In this document: positions 26,667 through 35,199 of the stretch, one piece after another
Layout of the letters: every line of letters starts with the position of its first letter
Numbering within the stretch: the stretch's first letter is position 1
Assembly (NCBI RefSeq): GCF_019511375.1
Contig: NZ_JAEUAO010000003.1
Coordinates: forward strand, 620,001-684,000
Length of the DNA: 64,000 nucleotides
From: Rhizobium herbae
GTDB lineage: Bacteria > Pseudomonadota > Alphaproteobacteria > Rhizobiales > Rhizobiaceae
Direction: 5' to 3'
Position numbers and translations under genes: made by a program
The notes under the pieces: generated by a model
Seen by the model: the letters and a program-made list of their open reading frames with translations, nothing else
The model's database searches: none
Told to the model about the DNA's origin: nothing

Positions 26667-27809
26667 TCACCAGATGCTGGTGCGGCTGTCGGGTTGAAAG
26701 AAGTGAAGTTCTTCGGCATCGACAGCGATGCGCGCGATGTCACCTGCGCGTACGAGGCTCTTCGGAGAAAAACGGGCTACAGCAGCTTTTTTGCTGCCGA
26801 TGTCGGCAACGGCATCCGGGTCGCCAGCATCCACCCGAGGTGCGTCGATATTCAGATGCACCATGGATTCAGAACCTAGCGCCTCGACAAGAGTGACCGG
26901 CGCCGAGATCTCGGCCGAAGAAGGCCGGATTGCGGCGTCGTTCATGTGCTCGGGCCGGATACCGACAATGACCCGACGGCTAGACGCACCGCCGAGGGAG
27001 GGGCGGTATTCGAAAACCCGGTCAGGGATTTCGAAACTGTTGCTGCCCAAGGTCAGTGTCGTTCCATTCAGAACGGCCTCGTACAAGTTCATCGAGGGCG
27101 ATCCGATAAAAGCGGCGACAAAGACATTGTCAGGGCGATTGTACAGGTTTTGCGGTGTGTCGACTTGCTGCAGCACGCCGCCTTTCATGACAGCTACGCG
27201 GTCACCCATCGTCATCGCCTCGACCTGGTCGTGGGTCACGTAAATCGTAGTGACATTCAGTTTTCTTTGGAGGCTGGCGATCTCGGCGCGCATCTGCACG
27301 CGCAGCTTGGCATCGAGGTTCGACAACGGTTCATCCATCAGGAATGCCGCCGGTTTGCGGACGATCGCTCGTCCCATGGCGACACGCTGACGCTGGCCTC
27401 CTGAAAGAAGTGCCGGCCTGCGGTCGAGCAAAGCCGTCAGTTCGAGGATGCGTGCGGCTTCGTCTACGCGGCTGGCAATCTCGGTCTTCGGCAGGCCTGC
27501 CATCAGCAAGGGAAAGGCAATGTTCTCTCGCACTGTCTTGTGCGGGTATAGCGCGTAAGACTGGAAGACCATGGCGATGTCGCGATCCTTGGGATCGACA
27601 TCGTTGACTAATCTGTCACCGATCCTGAGTTCACCGCTAGTAATGCTCTCCAGGCCAGCGATCATCCTGAGTGCCGTCGACTTTCCACATCCTGACGGAC
27701 CGACGAAAACCATGAACTCGCCATCCCTGATGTCGAAGCTCAGATCGTGCAGAGCGTGAAAGCTGTTTCCGTAGACCTTGTTGATATTGCATAGTTCTAT
27801 GCCGGCCAT
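26667..27809 (-). CDS. ABC transporter ATP-binding protein (carbohydrate, UgpC/MsmK type)
   Basis: A 380-aa CUT1-type ATPase: Walker A 'GPSGCGKST', '[11 protein letters not shown]', signature 'LSGGQRQR', Walker B '[13 protein letters not shown]', 'YVTHDQVEA', then a C-terminal TOBE/OB regulatory domain ('IVGIRPEHM'). The ATG at 27809 follows GAGGAAGG. It energises the two permeases just upstream in the operon and is followed by GH91 and GH32, the likely fructan-derived sugar pathway. Confidence 0.94.
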   Translation of the reverse strand: MAGIELCNINKVYGNSFHALHDLSFDIRDGEFMVFVGPSGCGKSTALRMIAGLESITSGELRIGDRLVNDVDPKDRDIAMVFQSYALYPHKTVRENIAFPLLMAGLPKTEIASRVDEAARILELTALLDRRPALLSGGQRQRVAMGRAIVRKPAAFLMDEPLSNLDAKLRVQMRAEIASLQRKLNVTTIYVTHDQVEAMTMGDRVAVMKGGVLQQVDTPQNLYNRPDNVFVAAFIGSPSMNLYEAVLNGTTLTLGSNSFEIPDRVFEYRPSLGGASSRRVIVGIRPEHMNDAAIRPSSAEISAPVTLVEALGSESMVHLNIDAPRVDAGDPDAVADIGSKKAAVARFSPKSLVRAGDIARIAVDAEELHFFQPDSRTSIW

Positions 27810-27822
27810 GCCTTTGCCTTCC

Positions 27823-28659
27823 TCATCCCTTTACAGCGCCGAAAGTCAGGCCGCCGACGATTTGTTTTTGAAGTGCGAGCGTTACGATGATGACCGGCAG
27901 CGAGTAGAGTACGGCCGCAGCTGTCATCGCGCCCCAGGCAAGCCCATAGACCGAATTGTATTCGGCGATGACGATCGGAGCCGTTTTGGTCGCCTCCGAC
28001 GTCAACAGCAGCGCGTAGAGGAACTCGTTCCAGCTTGTGATGAAGGTAAAGAGCGCGGTGACCGCCATGCCCCCGGTCATGACTGGAAGGATAATCTTTC
28101 GAAACGCCTGGAATCGTGTGCAGCCATCCATGCGCGCCGCTTCTTCGAGCTCCTTCGGTACCCCCTCGAAGAAGGCGGACATGAGTAGCAGCGCCAGTGG
28201 TACCGCGGCCGACGTGTGAGCGAGGACCAGGCCTGGAATTGTATCGAGCAAACCCAGCGACTTCAAAAGCTGGAACAGCGGCACTCCCAGCGCCACCGAC
28301 GGCACCATACGGGTCACCAGTGCGAAGAGTAGGAAAATGGTGGTGACCCGGCGCCGGTACTGCGTGGCAACGTAAGCAGCAGTAACGGCCACTGACAGCG
28401 AGAGAGCAGTCGTCAGCACCGCGACGGTGAGCGAATTGACGAAGGCTCTCGGCAAGGTTGAGGACCGCAGCACTTCGCGAAAGTTCTCGAACGATACGAC
28501 AGCCGGAAAGAAGCTCGGCGGGATCTGCTGGACATCAGCCGCCGGCTTTATGGAGGTCATCAGGAGATAAATGTAAGGCAGCGCGTAGGATAGCACCAGC
28601 ACGAGGGCTGCCGCGTTGATCAGGACTCCGCTGACATTGAGGCGTGCAGCTCTATGCAT
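27823..28659 (-). CDS. Carbohydrate ABC transporter permease (MalG-type)
   Basis: A 278-aa inner-membrane protein with six helices and EAA loop 'EAARMDGCTRFQAFRKIILP'. The typical CUT1 MalG C terminus 'QKQIVGGLTFGAVKG' is complete. Its start overlaps the stop of the preceding permease by 8 bp. It is part of the GH91/GH32 operon. Confidence 0.93.
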   Translation of the reverse strand: MHRAARLNVSGVLINAAALVLVLSYALPYIYLLMTSIKPAADVQQIPPSFFPAVVSFENFREVLRSSTLPRAFVNSLTVAVLTTALSLSVAVTAAYVATQYRRRVTTIFLLFALVTRMVPSVALGVPLFQLLKSLGLLDTIPGLVLAHTSAAVPLALLLMSAFFEGVPKELEEAARMDGCTRFQAFRKIILPVMTGGMAVTALFTFITSWNEFLYALLLTSEATKTAPIVIAEYNSVYGLAWGAMTAAAVLYSLPVIIVTLALQKQIVGGLTFGAVKG

Positions 28660-29533
28660 GTACCGGCCTCCATATCTTCCAATAGGAGAATGCCGCCAAG
28701 ATCATCATGACTATGAGAAACAAAGTTCCGGACGCGGAAGCCTCGCCCAGATCGCCGAACCGAACCATGCGCTGGTAGATGTTCATCGAGAACACCTCAG
28801 AAGCATGACTGGGACCACCCTGTGTCTGTATCCAGATCAAGTCGAATGTCTTTGCAGCATCCACACCCCGCACGATCACGACGACGGCGATCACCGGCCG
28901 CATCAGAGGAAGAGTGACATGCCAGAAGCGCTTGAGCGCATTCGCCCCGTCGATCCGTGCTGCCTCCAGCAGGTCCTTTGGGATGTTCGTCAGCCCGGCA
29001 TAGGACACAAGTGCGACAAAGGAGGTCGTCAGCCAGATGTCGGCAAAGGAAACGGAATAGATGACGATATCTTCGCTGGACAACCATGCGATCGCTTCTG
29101 GATCGCTTATGAGACCCAAACGGACGAGCCCGTAGTTCAGAATGCCGATATTGCCGACGAGCAGAAATCGCCACAGTAGACCCGCGACGATTGGCGGAAC
29201 CATCAACGGCAGAGCGAAGATCGTGCGATGCCACCGCGATTGACCGGCAAGCGCCGAAAAAAGCAGCGCCGCACAGAAGCCAAACGTAAACTCGAAGAAC
29301 AGCGCGAAGACTGAATACTGAACGGTCCGCAGAGCGCTTTCCACGACGCGTTTCGAAGTCAAGGCATCGAAATAGTTCTGCAGGCCGACCCATTCGCGTA
29401 TATGGGGCGTGATCGTATCGACCTTGAAAAAGGAATCGAATACCAGGAGCCCCACAGGATAGGCGACCAGCAGGCCAAGGATGGCGGCCGCAGGCGCGAG
29501 CATGCAAAACACGAATCGGTCTTCACCCGACAT
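28652..29533 (-). CDS. Carbohydrate ABC transporter permease (MalF-type)
   Basis: A 293-aa inner-membrane protein with six helices and EAA loop 'EAARIDGANALKRFWHVTLP'. The N terminus 'RFVFCMLAPAAAILGLLVAYPVG' gives the first helix. The ATG at 29533 follows CGGAGACGG. It lies about 70 bp downstream of the binding-protein gene and is coupled to the MalG-type permease by overlap. Confidence 0.93.
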   Translation of the reverse strand: MSGEDRFVFCMLAPAAAILGLLVAYPVGLLVFDSFFKVDTITPHIREWVGLQNYFDALTSKRVVESALRTVQYSVFALFFEFTFGFCAALLFSALAGQSRWHRTIFALPLMVPPIVAGLLWRFLLVGNIGILNYGLVRLGLISDPEAIAWLSSEDIVIYSVSFADIWLTTSFVALVSYAGLTNIPKDLLEAARIDGANALKRFWHVTLPLMRPVIAVVVIVRGVDAAKTFDLIWIQTQGGPSHASEVFSMNIYQRMVRFGDLGEASASGTLFLIVMMILAAFSYWKIWRPVHA

Positions 29534-29602
29534 GTCCGTCTCCGAAAGCTGAGGACTGCGGGTGGCATATTGTCCCCCCGCGATGTTGAGGAATGTCCGA
29601 GG

Positions 29603-30862
29603 CTAGTTGAGGATGTCCTCAATCGTTTCCTTCGCTTCCGTGAGGACCTCACCGACATCCGCCTTACAGGTGAGTGCCTGCTGCACCGCGGGTAGCACAG
29701 CTTCGTCGACTATTTCCTGATATTTCTCGTTCATCGGCCGACCTTGCGTCGCAGGAGCACTCAGTGTTTCAAGAAGCGGGGTGAAATGCTCATAACCGGG
29801 CTTGCCGGCATAGCTGCGATAAGCGGAATTCGTCGCGGCGAGACCGAGTGGGGCCTCGATGCCCAAAGCGTTGTTGGCGATCGCGAAAGCGATGAACCTT
29901 TTCGCGGCGTCCTTGTTCTGGGAGGTCGACGGAACAACGTTGTACCAGGGACCGGGAATGGCTGCGATTCCAGCATCGCCAGCCAGCATCGGCGCGACGC
30001 CAACTTTGCCGCTGACCTTGGAGTCCGGGGGCGTCATCTTGTAGGCGTGACCCCAGAATTTCATCATCGCCGTCTTGCCCTGGTAGAAGAGGTTCTGGGC
30101 CTCGCCCCAGCCGATTTCATTGACGTTTTCCGGGACTGAGTGATCTGTGCAGTGCGGCGCGATGTAGAACTCCAGTGCCTTCTTGTGTGCCTCGTTATCG
30201 ATGATGACCTGCCCATCCTTGTCGAGGATCACGCCGGGCGAACCCGCCTGCAGCACATGCGCCATCCATTCCTCTGAAAACGTGCCAATGGTGTCGGTGC
30301 CCCAGAAATCGGCCTTGCCATCACCGTCCTTGTCACGCGTAAAGAATTTTGCGATGTCGCGCCATTGCTGCCAGGTCGTGGGAGGAGCAAGGGGGTAGCC
30401 GTACTTTGCCTGGAACGCCTCCTTTTCCTCCGCTTGATCGAAGAGGTCCTTGCGATAGAAGACGATCTCGGCGTTTGCCCACCCGGGCATGCCGATCAAT
30501 TTGTCACCCACCTTTGCGTCTGCAAGTAAAGCAGGTGGCAAATCTGCCCGAATCGCATCGGTGAAAAGAGGTGAGAGATCTTCGACATGGCTTGCAAACT
30601 TCGCATTCCACACGACATCAATTGTCACCACGTCGAAGGCCGACGAACCGGAAGCGATCTCGGCTGAGAACTTGTCAAAGACACCCTGATAGGGGACGAC
30701 GGTGAACTTCACCTCGATGCCGGTCTCGGCGGTAAACTTCTCGGCTACCGCCTTCTGCAGCATTTCGCCGCCGCCTTCGACCAAAATATTGATGGTTTCC
30801 GCATTGACAGTAGCGGCCATAAAAACAAGCGCGAGTGCGCTAGCACCAAGCAATTTCTTCAT
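29603..30862 (-). CDS. Sugar ABC transporter substrate-binding protein (GH91/GH32 operon)
   Basis: A 419-aa periplasmic binding protein, first gene of the operon. The signal peptide MKKLLGASALALVFMAATVNA is cleaved before ETINILVEGG. It has the CUT1 family layout: 'EKFTAETGIEVKFTVVPYQG', 'SAFDVVTIDVVWNAKFASHV', 'ADFWGTDTIGTFSEEWMAHV' and 'KTAMMKFWGHAYKM'. The ATG at 30862 has GGGAGGAATTG upstream; an in-frame ATG at 30889 lacks one. The ligand is inferred from context as a difructose anhydride or short fructan. Confidence 0.92.
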   Translation of the reverse strand: MKKLLGASALALVFMAATVNAETINILVEGGGEMLQKAVAEKFTAETGIEVKFTVVPYQGVFDKFSAEIASGSSAFDVVTIDVVWNAKFASHVEDLSPLFTDAIRADLPPALLADAKVGDKLIGMPGWANAEIVFYRKDLFDQAEEKEAFQAKYGYPLAPPTTWQQWRDIAKFFTRDKDGDGKADFWGTDTIGTFSEEWMAHVLQAGSPGVILDKDGQVIIDNEAHKKALEFYIAPHCTDHSVPENVNEIGWGEAQNLFYQGKTAMMKFWGHAYKMTPPDSKVSGKVGVAPMLAGDAGIAAIPGPWYNVVPSTSQNKDAAKRFIAFAIANNALGIEAPLGLAATNSAYRSYAGKPGYEHFTPLLETLSAPATQGRPMNEKYQEIVDEAVLPAVQQALTCKADVGEVLTEAKETIEDILN

Positions 30863-30930
30863 CAATTCCTCCCATCTGGCTCGTGGCACTTGCGCTGAGC
30901 CTCCTTCTTGATGCGAAGGTAATCTTCGTA

Positions 30931-30988
30931 TGACGACGTTGTCAATACGGAATGTCGACGTTGTCAGAAAAATATGTCGACGTTGTCA
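30931..30988. promoter_or_regulatory. Three phased LacI-type operators between the GH91 operon and its regulator
   Basis: TGACGACGTTGTCA (30931-30944), TGTCGACGTTGTCA (30953-30966) and TGTCGACGTTGTCA (30975-30988) repeat exactly every 22 bp, about two helix turns. Each is an imperfect dyad around a central CG, as LacI-family sites are. On the minus strand the first overlaps a perfect -35 TTGACA (30945-30940), with a weak -10 candidate TTACCT (30922-30917), so binding would block the operon promoter. Confidence 0.7.
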
Positions 30989-31031
30989 TGCGTCTGGTTT
31001 AAAACGAATCTCAACACGGAGATTTGCGGAC

Positions 31032-32051
31032 ATGGTGAGCATAGTCAGCGTCGCGAAAGTGGCGGGGGTTTCGAACAAAACTGTCTCTAGGGTGATTAAC
31101 GGCGAACCTTATGTGACCGAGGAGACAAGGGAGAGGGTAGAAAAGGCCATTCGAGACCTCGGATACGTGCCGAACATGGCCGCGCGCCTCATCCGCTCAA
31201 GTCGCTCCAACACATTCGGCATCATCACGGATTATGTGTCGACCACGCCCTACTCGGTGGATATCGTTCGCGGAGTCCAGGATTGGGCAAATGCAAACGG
31301 AAAGACTATCCTGATGGCAAACACCGGCGGCGCGTCCGAGCGGGAGGCGGAAATTTGGAAGATGTTCCAATCCCATCGCATCGACGGTGTTCTCTACGTA
31401 ACGATGTTTCATCGCATCGTCGACCCCGAAACCGGCGATGTCAGCATCCCCACGGTGATGATCAACTGCACGCCTCAGACGAACGAACTGTTACCGTCGA
31501 TCGTGCCTGATGACTACCAGGGCGCGCAAGATCTTACCCGCTATCTGCTTGACAGGGGGCATCGAAAGATCGGCTACATCCGGCTCAATCCCATCTTGTT
31601 GGGTGCGCAACTGCGACTCGATGCCTTCCGGAAAACCGCTGGAGACTTTGGTCTTGCAGAGAGCGACCTCAGTATCCGCCTGGGCATGGAAGGACCGGTT
31701 GGAGCGGAGAAGAACTACGTTTATGCCGTTGCGACAGAGATGTTACAACAAAAAGATCGACCGACTGCAATCATGAGCGGCAATGACGAAATGACCATCC
31801 AAATCTACATCGCGGCAATGGCATTGGGTCTCCGCATCCCCGAGGATGTCAGTATTGTTGGCTTTGACGATTTTCGCACGGTTTCCCTGGCGCTGAAGCC
31901 GCAACTGACCACCGCGGCCTTACCTTATTACGATTTAGGTCGGGAAGGCGCGGAATTGTTGAATAGCGTGGTGGCGGGAAGCAAGGCTCCTCCGAGCAGT
32001 CGCGTTGTGCCTTGTAAACTGGTCGAGCGAACGTCAGTGTGCTCCTTATAA
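31032..32051 (+). CDS. LacI-family transcriptional regulator (of the GH91/GH32 operon)
   Basis: A 339-aa repressor-type regulator: N-terminal HTH 'SIVSVAKVAGVSNKTVSRVI' with hinge 'LGYVPNMAARLIRSSRSNTF', then a periplasmic-binding-like sensor domain with 'PSIVPDDYQGAQDLTRYLLD', 'RPTAIMSGNDEMTIQIYIAA' and 'VSIVGFDDFRTVSLALKPQL'. It is divergent from the operon with three candidate operators between, so it probably represses in the absence of the sugar. The ATG at 31032 is chosen because the HTH begins there; the open frame upstream to 30930 covers the operator DNA. Confidence 0.93.
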   Translation: MVSIVSVAKVAGVSNKTVSRVINGEPYVTEETRERVEKAIRDLGYVPNMAARLIRSSRSNTFGIITDYVSTTPYSVDIVRGVQDWANANGKTILMANTGGASEREAEIWKMFQSHRIDGVLYVTMFHRIVDPETGDVSIPTVMINCTPQTNELLPSIVPDDYQGAQDLTRYLLDRGHRKIGYIRLNPILLGAQLRLDAFRKTAGDFGLAESDLSIRLGMEGPVGAEKNYVYAVATEMLQQKDRPTAIMSGNDEMTIQIYIAAMALGLRIPEDVSIVGFDDFRTVSLALKPQLTTAALPYYDLGREGAELLNSVVAGSKAPPSSRVVPCKLVERTSVCSL

Positions 32052-32102
32052 TCTGGTTCCAGAACCGAGAACGTCCGGTCGAGCGAGCAATTCGGCCTGA
32101 TT

Positions 32103-32240
32103 TCAGCGCGTAAGCGGCAGGGCAAAGCGGTTATGGGGATTGGTGGCTTGGTACGTCTTCATGAAAGCGAACCACCAGGCCACCTGGGGAGGAACATCGG
32201 CGATGCGGCACGCCAATCGGGAGACATCGAGCGAAAGGGA
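32103..32240 (-). pseudogene. Possible C-terminal gene remnant next to IS3 debris
   Basis: In one minus-strand frame the sequence ends 'VPPQVAWWFAFMKTYQATNP' then HNRFALPLTR and a stop at 32103. It reads like the end of a real protein but has no start, and is joined upstream to the IS3 orfA fragment. Family not recognised; low confidence. Confidence 0.25.
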
Positions 32241-32267
32241 ATGGCCGCTATGCTGAACTTCCAAGAG

Positions 32268-32509
32268 AGAAGAGCGGCCACATCCAGCATTTGCTCGGCG
32301 AGCAGCTTCTTCAGCTTGGCGTTCTCTTCCTCAAGCGCCTTCAGCCGCTTCGCTTCGAAGACTTCCATGCCGCCGTATTTGGCATTCCAGTTGTAAAATG
32401 TCGCCTCGGAAATCCCATGCTTGCGGCAGAGATCAGCCGCTTTCGCGCCAGCCTCCTGCTCTCGCAGAACACCGATAATCTGCTCTTCCGTAAATCTCTG
32501 CTTATTCAT
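32268..32509 (-). pseudogene. IS3-family OrfA transposase fragment
   Basis: From the ATG at 32509: 'MNKQRFTEEQIIGVLREQEA', 'DLCRKHGISEATFYNWNAKY', GGMEVFEAKRLKALEEENAK and 'LKKLLAEQMLDVAAL' give the HTH and leucine zipper of IS3-type OrfA. After AALL the similarity ends and unrelated codons follow; OrfB with the DDE motif is absent. The fragment is therefore the left part of a deleted element. Confidence 0.75.
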
Positions 32510-32565
32510 TCGTCCGTCCTCAATGGGACGGACTCTAATCAAGGTTAGGTGCGCCACGAAGCAGC

Positions 32566-33000
32566 TCAAGCGCTGTTTGGTTTTCTTCGAGAGCGCATTG
32601 TCGTCTGCACCGAGGTGTTCAGTGCGACGGCGGCACGAACCAGCGCCTTCAACGCTTCTTCGTCAATCTTGTCGCCCTGGTGGAAATCGATGGCGCGCCG
32701 GGTGTTGCCCTCGAGGCTGGAATTGAAGAGGCCTTTAGGGTCCTCCAGCGCGGCGCCCTTGGCGAAGGTCATCTTCACGACATTCTTGTAGGTCTCGCCG
32801 GTGCAGATGATACCGGTGTGGGACCACACCGGAACTCCTCTCCATTTCCACTCCTCGACTACTTCCGGGTCGGCCTGCCTGACAAGGCCGCGGACCCGCG
32901 CGAGCGTCTCGCCACGCCAATCGCTCAGCTCCCTTATTTTCGCATCTATCAGCTGGGAGGGATGAGTCTCCCCGCTATCCTTCAAGCCGCTCTTCGTCAT
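32566..33000 (-). CDS. DUF1801 domain-containing protein
   Basis: A 144-aa cytosolic protein. 'IRELSDWRGETLARVRGLVR', 'PEVVEEWKWRGVPVWSHTGI', 'ICTGETYKNVVKMTFAKGAA' and 'FNSSLEGNTRRAIDFHQGDK' follow the DUF1801 (YdhG-like) fold pattern, with the length usual for the family. Biochemical role unknown. Start ATG at 33000. The C terminus (TTMRSRRKPNSA) lies near IS3 debris and may have been altered. Confidence 0.8.
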   Translation of the reverse strand: MTKSGLKDSGETHPSQLIDAKIRELSDWRGETLARVRGLVRQADPEVVEEWKWRGVPVWSHTGIICTGETYKNVVKMTFAKGAALEDPKGLFNSSLEGNTRRAIDFHQGDKIDEEALKALVRAAVALNTSVQTTMRSRRKPNSA

Positions 33001-33323
33001 GTTGTGGTCGGTTCCTCATGGTCGCGTTGTCGGTCGGTCAGTCACTTGAGTATCGCGATGTCAGCGCCCGGATGCCACAGAAAATCGTGTGCATCGATCC
33101 ATTCGCTCGCCTGGCGGGAGAAGTCGCGAGAAAATTGGCCGGGGTGTTTAAATTCACCCCGGCTTTGTGTTCGACGGGACAATAAGGCGTCTTGTCATCC
33201 GGCTGCGTACAACTGGCCGCCTGCGCTCAAACGCATTTCTGCTTCAGGAGGATTCAATTCCGTCTTGCAGAAAAGCGAAAGGGCCCGTACGAAGCGGCAT
33301 GACAGCATCTCAGGAGAAGCTTG
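33001..33323. other. Gap with strong hairpin and a doubtful short frame
   Basis: About 320 bp. It contains the hairpin listed at 33138-33172. A minus-strand frame ending at 33042 reads 'FSRDFSRQASEWIDAHDFLW' then HPGADIAILK and stop; it is protein-like but has no visible ATG/GTG start, so it may be the tail of a lost gene. Confidence 0.35.
33138..33172 (+). terminator. Strong hairpin, probable terminator
   Basis: A perfect 9-bp stem GCCGGGGTG/CACCCCGGC (33138-33146 and 33155-33163) with an 8-nt AT loop, followed on the plus strand by TTTGTGTT. On the minus strand a weaker CAATTTT follows. No intact plus-strand gene ends just before it, so it may protect the downstream gene from read-through or belong to a lost gene. 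Confidence 0.5.
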
Positions 33324-34427
33324 GTGAAGTCGATCTTCAAGGCGTTTAGAGCACAGGCAACAGGCGGGAAATCAAACGGCTTGGCCGAATATGTGCGTCG
33401 TCATGGTACGGTTCCGCTGTCCTGGGCTGGCTCCACGTCCAACATGGATTATCTCAACATCGGTGATGCGCTCAGCGCTGTGATGGTAGCACTTCTGTCT
33501 GGACGTGATGTCGAGCGCATCCCATCAAAATCGACGTCTCTGCGGATGGCCTGCGTCGGGACGATCGGCCATGGATTTGAAGGCGGCGAAGTTTGGTTCT
33601 GGGGAACCGGTGCATCGCCGTGGAAAAACCCATCAGCTGCAGCTGACCAAAAACAGGATTTCACCGTCGCCGGAGAGACCGGGTTCAATGTGACAGCGAC
33701 ACGTGGCCCGCTGTCGGAGCGTCTGCTGACGGGCAAGCCGGAGGGCACCGTCGGTGTCTATGGCGACCCCGTCTGGCTGCTGCCGCGCTTCTATGCGCCG
33801 ACGCCGAAAAAGAAATGGAAGCTGGGCGTTATCGTTCACCTGTCCGAGCTGTCGGATCGCGATACCGAGGCTCACCTGAAGCAGGAACTCCAGCGTTATG
33901 CGATCCCGGAGAGCCTGAAGGACGACATCCACCTCATCAACACGGTGACGCCGATCAGCATGACCTCCATCAAAGACAAAATCGACGAAATTCTGGCCTG
34001 TGAGCGCATCGTGTCCACCAGCCTTCATGGCATCGTCTTTGCCGAAAGCTATGGCATTCCGTGTCTGCATTTTCCGACGCACGGACCAAATCAAGGACTC
34101 AATGTCCGAAAGCTGGACGCCAACTGCGATCTCGATCTCCGATTCATCGACCTCTATCGCGGGCTGGGCCTGACGGAACTACCCGTTTACACACAGGATC
34201 GCCATCAACTGACCGACTGGAATGACCTGATGGGTGCGATCGATCGGACCTGGGTACCTAAGGCATTCAATGCGCAAGCGCTTCTCGACGCTTTCCCGCT
34301 CGATCTCGCGCCCCTGACGGCGCCTGCGGGGAAGACGATCTGGGATCATCCGGTTCTTCAAAACCTGATGCTACAGCACGACGTTAACGAGTTGAAGCGC
34401 AAGGACAAGCTGCGCGCGGCGAAATGA
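33324..34427 (+). CDS. Polysaccharide pyruvyl transferase family protein
   Basis: A 367-aa protein of the PssM/ExoV-type pyruvyl transferase superfamily (ketal pyruvate on exopolysaccharide sugars). It has 'STSNMDYLNIGDALSAVMVA' near the N terminus, 'VYGDPVWLLPRFY', and the family C-terminal block 'IVSTSLHGIVFAESYGIPCL' followed by HFPTHG. Cytosolic or membrane-peripheral. The start is GTG 33324, 7 bp after AGGAG; TTG 33321 is too close. A glycosyltransferase nearby (35200, opposite strand) fits a surface-polysaccharide role. Confidence 0.85.
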   Translation: MKSIFKAFRAQATGGKSNGLAEYVRRHGTVPLSWAGSTSNMDYLNIGDALSAVMVALLSGRDVERIPSKSTSLRMACVGTIGHGFEGGEVWFWGTGASPWKNPSAAADQKQDFTVAGETGFNVTATRGPLSERLLTGKPEGTVGVYGDPVWLLPRFYAPTPKKKWKLGVIVHLSELSDRDTEAHLKQELQRYAIPESLKDDIHLINTVTPISMTSIKDKIDEILACERIVSTSLHGIVFAESYGIPCLHFPTHGPNQGLNVRKLDANCDLDLRFIDLYRGLGLTELPVYTQDRHQLTDWNDLMGAIDRTWVPKAFNAQALLDAFPLDLAPLTAPAGKTIWDHPVLQNLMLQHDVNELKRKDKLRAAK

Positions 34428-34472
34428 TGCCCGCGCGGGCGCCGCGTGACCGATGCGTTCCGCTTCTGTACG

Positions 34473-35147
34473 TCAGCGGGCTTTGCTGCTTTCGATCAAA
34501 GTCAGTATCAGCGCGGAAAGCAGCGTCAAGGGCGCTGTCGCAGCGGTTTGCGGCTTGGAGCTTTGAGCCGGAGTTAACCCGACCTTGCCGACGGGTTTGT
34601 CGCCTGTGTTGACTCCGCCGTTGCCGAGCGTCCACCAACCCTCGCGCAGGATCTTTTCGATGACGAATGTGGCGACGTCGAGCGATCTCGATGGAGAGCC
34701 TGGCGGCAGAATGTCGGCAGATGTCGGATTGCGATCGCTCATCACCGAATAATAGATGCGCCTGATCTCGTCATCGATCTCGTCACTGCCCTCAGGCGCG
34801 GCATTTACTTTCTGGCGGAGTTTGCGCAGATCGTTGACCGTGACCGCCGTACTGGCGGCTATTTTTGCCAATTCATCCGCAAAGAGGTCGGGGTTGGTCC
34901 CGTCACCTGTGAACAGTTCCGAAAGGGCTGACCCGGGTGCTGCCTGCCGGTTGCGGATCACCTTGGCGGCCCCGCGGATACCATCGCGAAAAGCCTCTTT
35001 CCTTATGCTCTCCTGCTCTGCGACGAGTGTAGACGCGGCGGCGCACACTTCGAGAAGAAGGGCCGCGGCCTTTTTGTCGGCCATCATTTGCGCTTCGTCC
35101 CGCGCCCTCGCGAGAAGGTCATTCACTGAAGGCTTCTGGTCGTTCAT
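34473..35147 (-). CDS. Hypothetical protein, possibly tail-anchored (224 aa)
   Basis: A 224-aa protein not assigned to a family. The N-terminal half is helical and charged (LLARARDEAQMMADKKAAAL, IRKEAFRDGIRGAAKVIRNR); the middle has 'AEGSDEIDDEIRRIYYSV'-like acidic helices (residues ~105-130); the C terminus has a low-complexity Ala/Thr/Pro stretch and a final hydrophobic segment (PLTLLSALILTLIESSKAR) that could anchor it in the membrane. It lies on the same strand as the GT4 gene, 50 bp downstream of it, so a polysaccharide-related role is only an inference. Confidence 0.6.
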   Translation of the reverse strand: MNDQKPSVNDLLARARDEAQMMADKKAAALLLEVCAAASTLVAEQESIRKEAFRDGIRGAAKVIRNRQAAPGSALSELFTGDGTNPDLFADELAKIAASTAVTVNDLRKLRQKVNAAPEGSDEIDDEIRRIYYSVMSDRNPTSADILPPGSPSRSLDVATFVIEKILREGWWTLGNGGVNTGDKPVGKVGLTPAQSSKPQTAATAPLTLLSALILTLIESSKAR

Positions 35148-35199
35148 CGGTGCTCTGACTTCTTCAATACGAGTTCGTCGCAGACATTTTCACAGAGCC

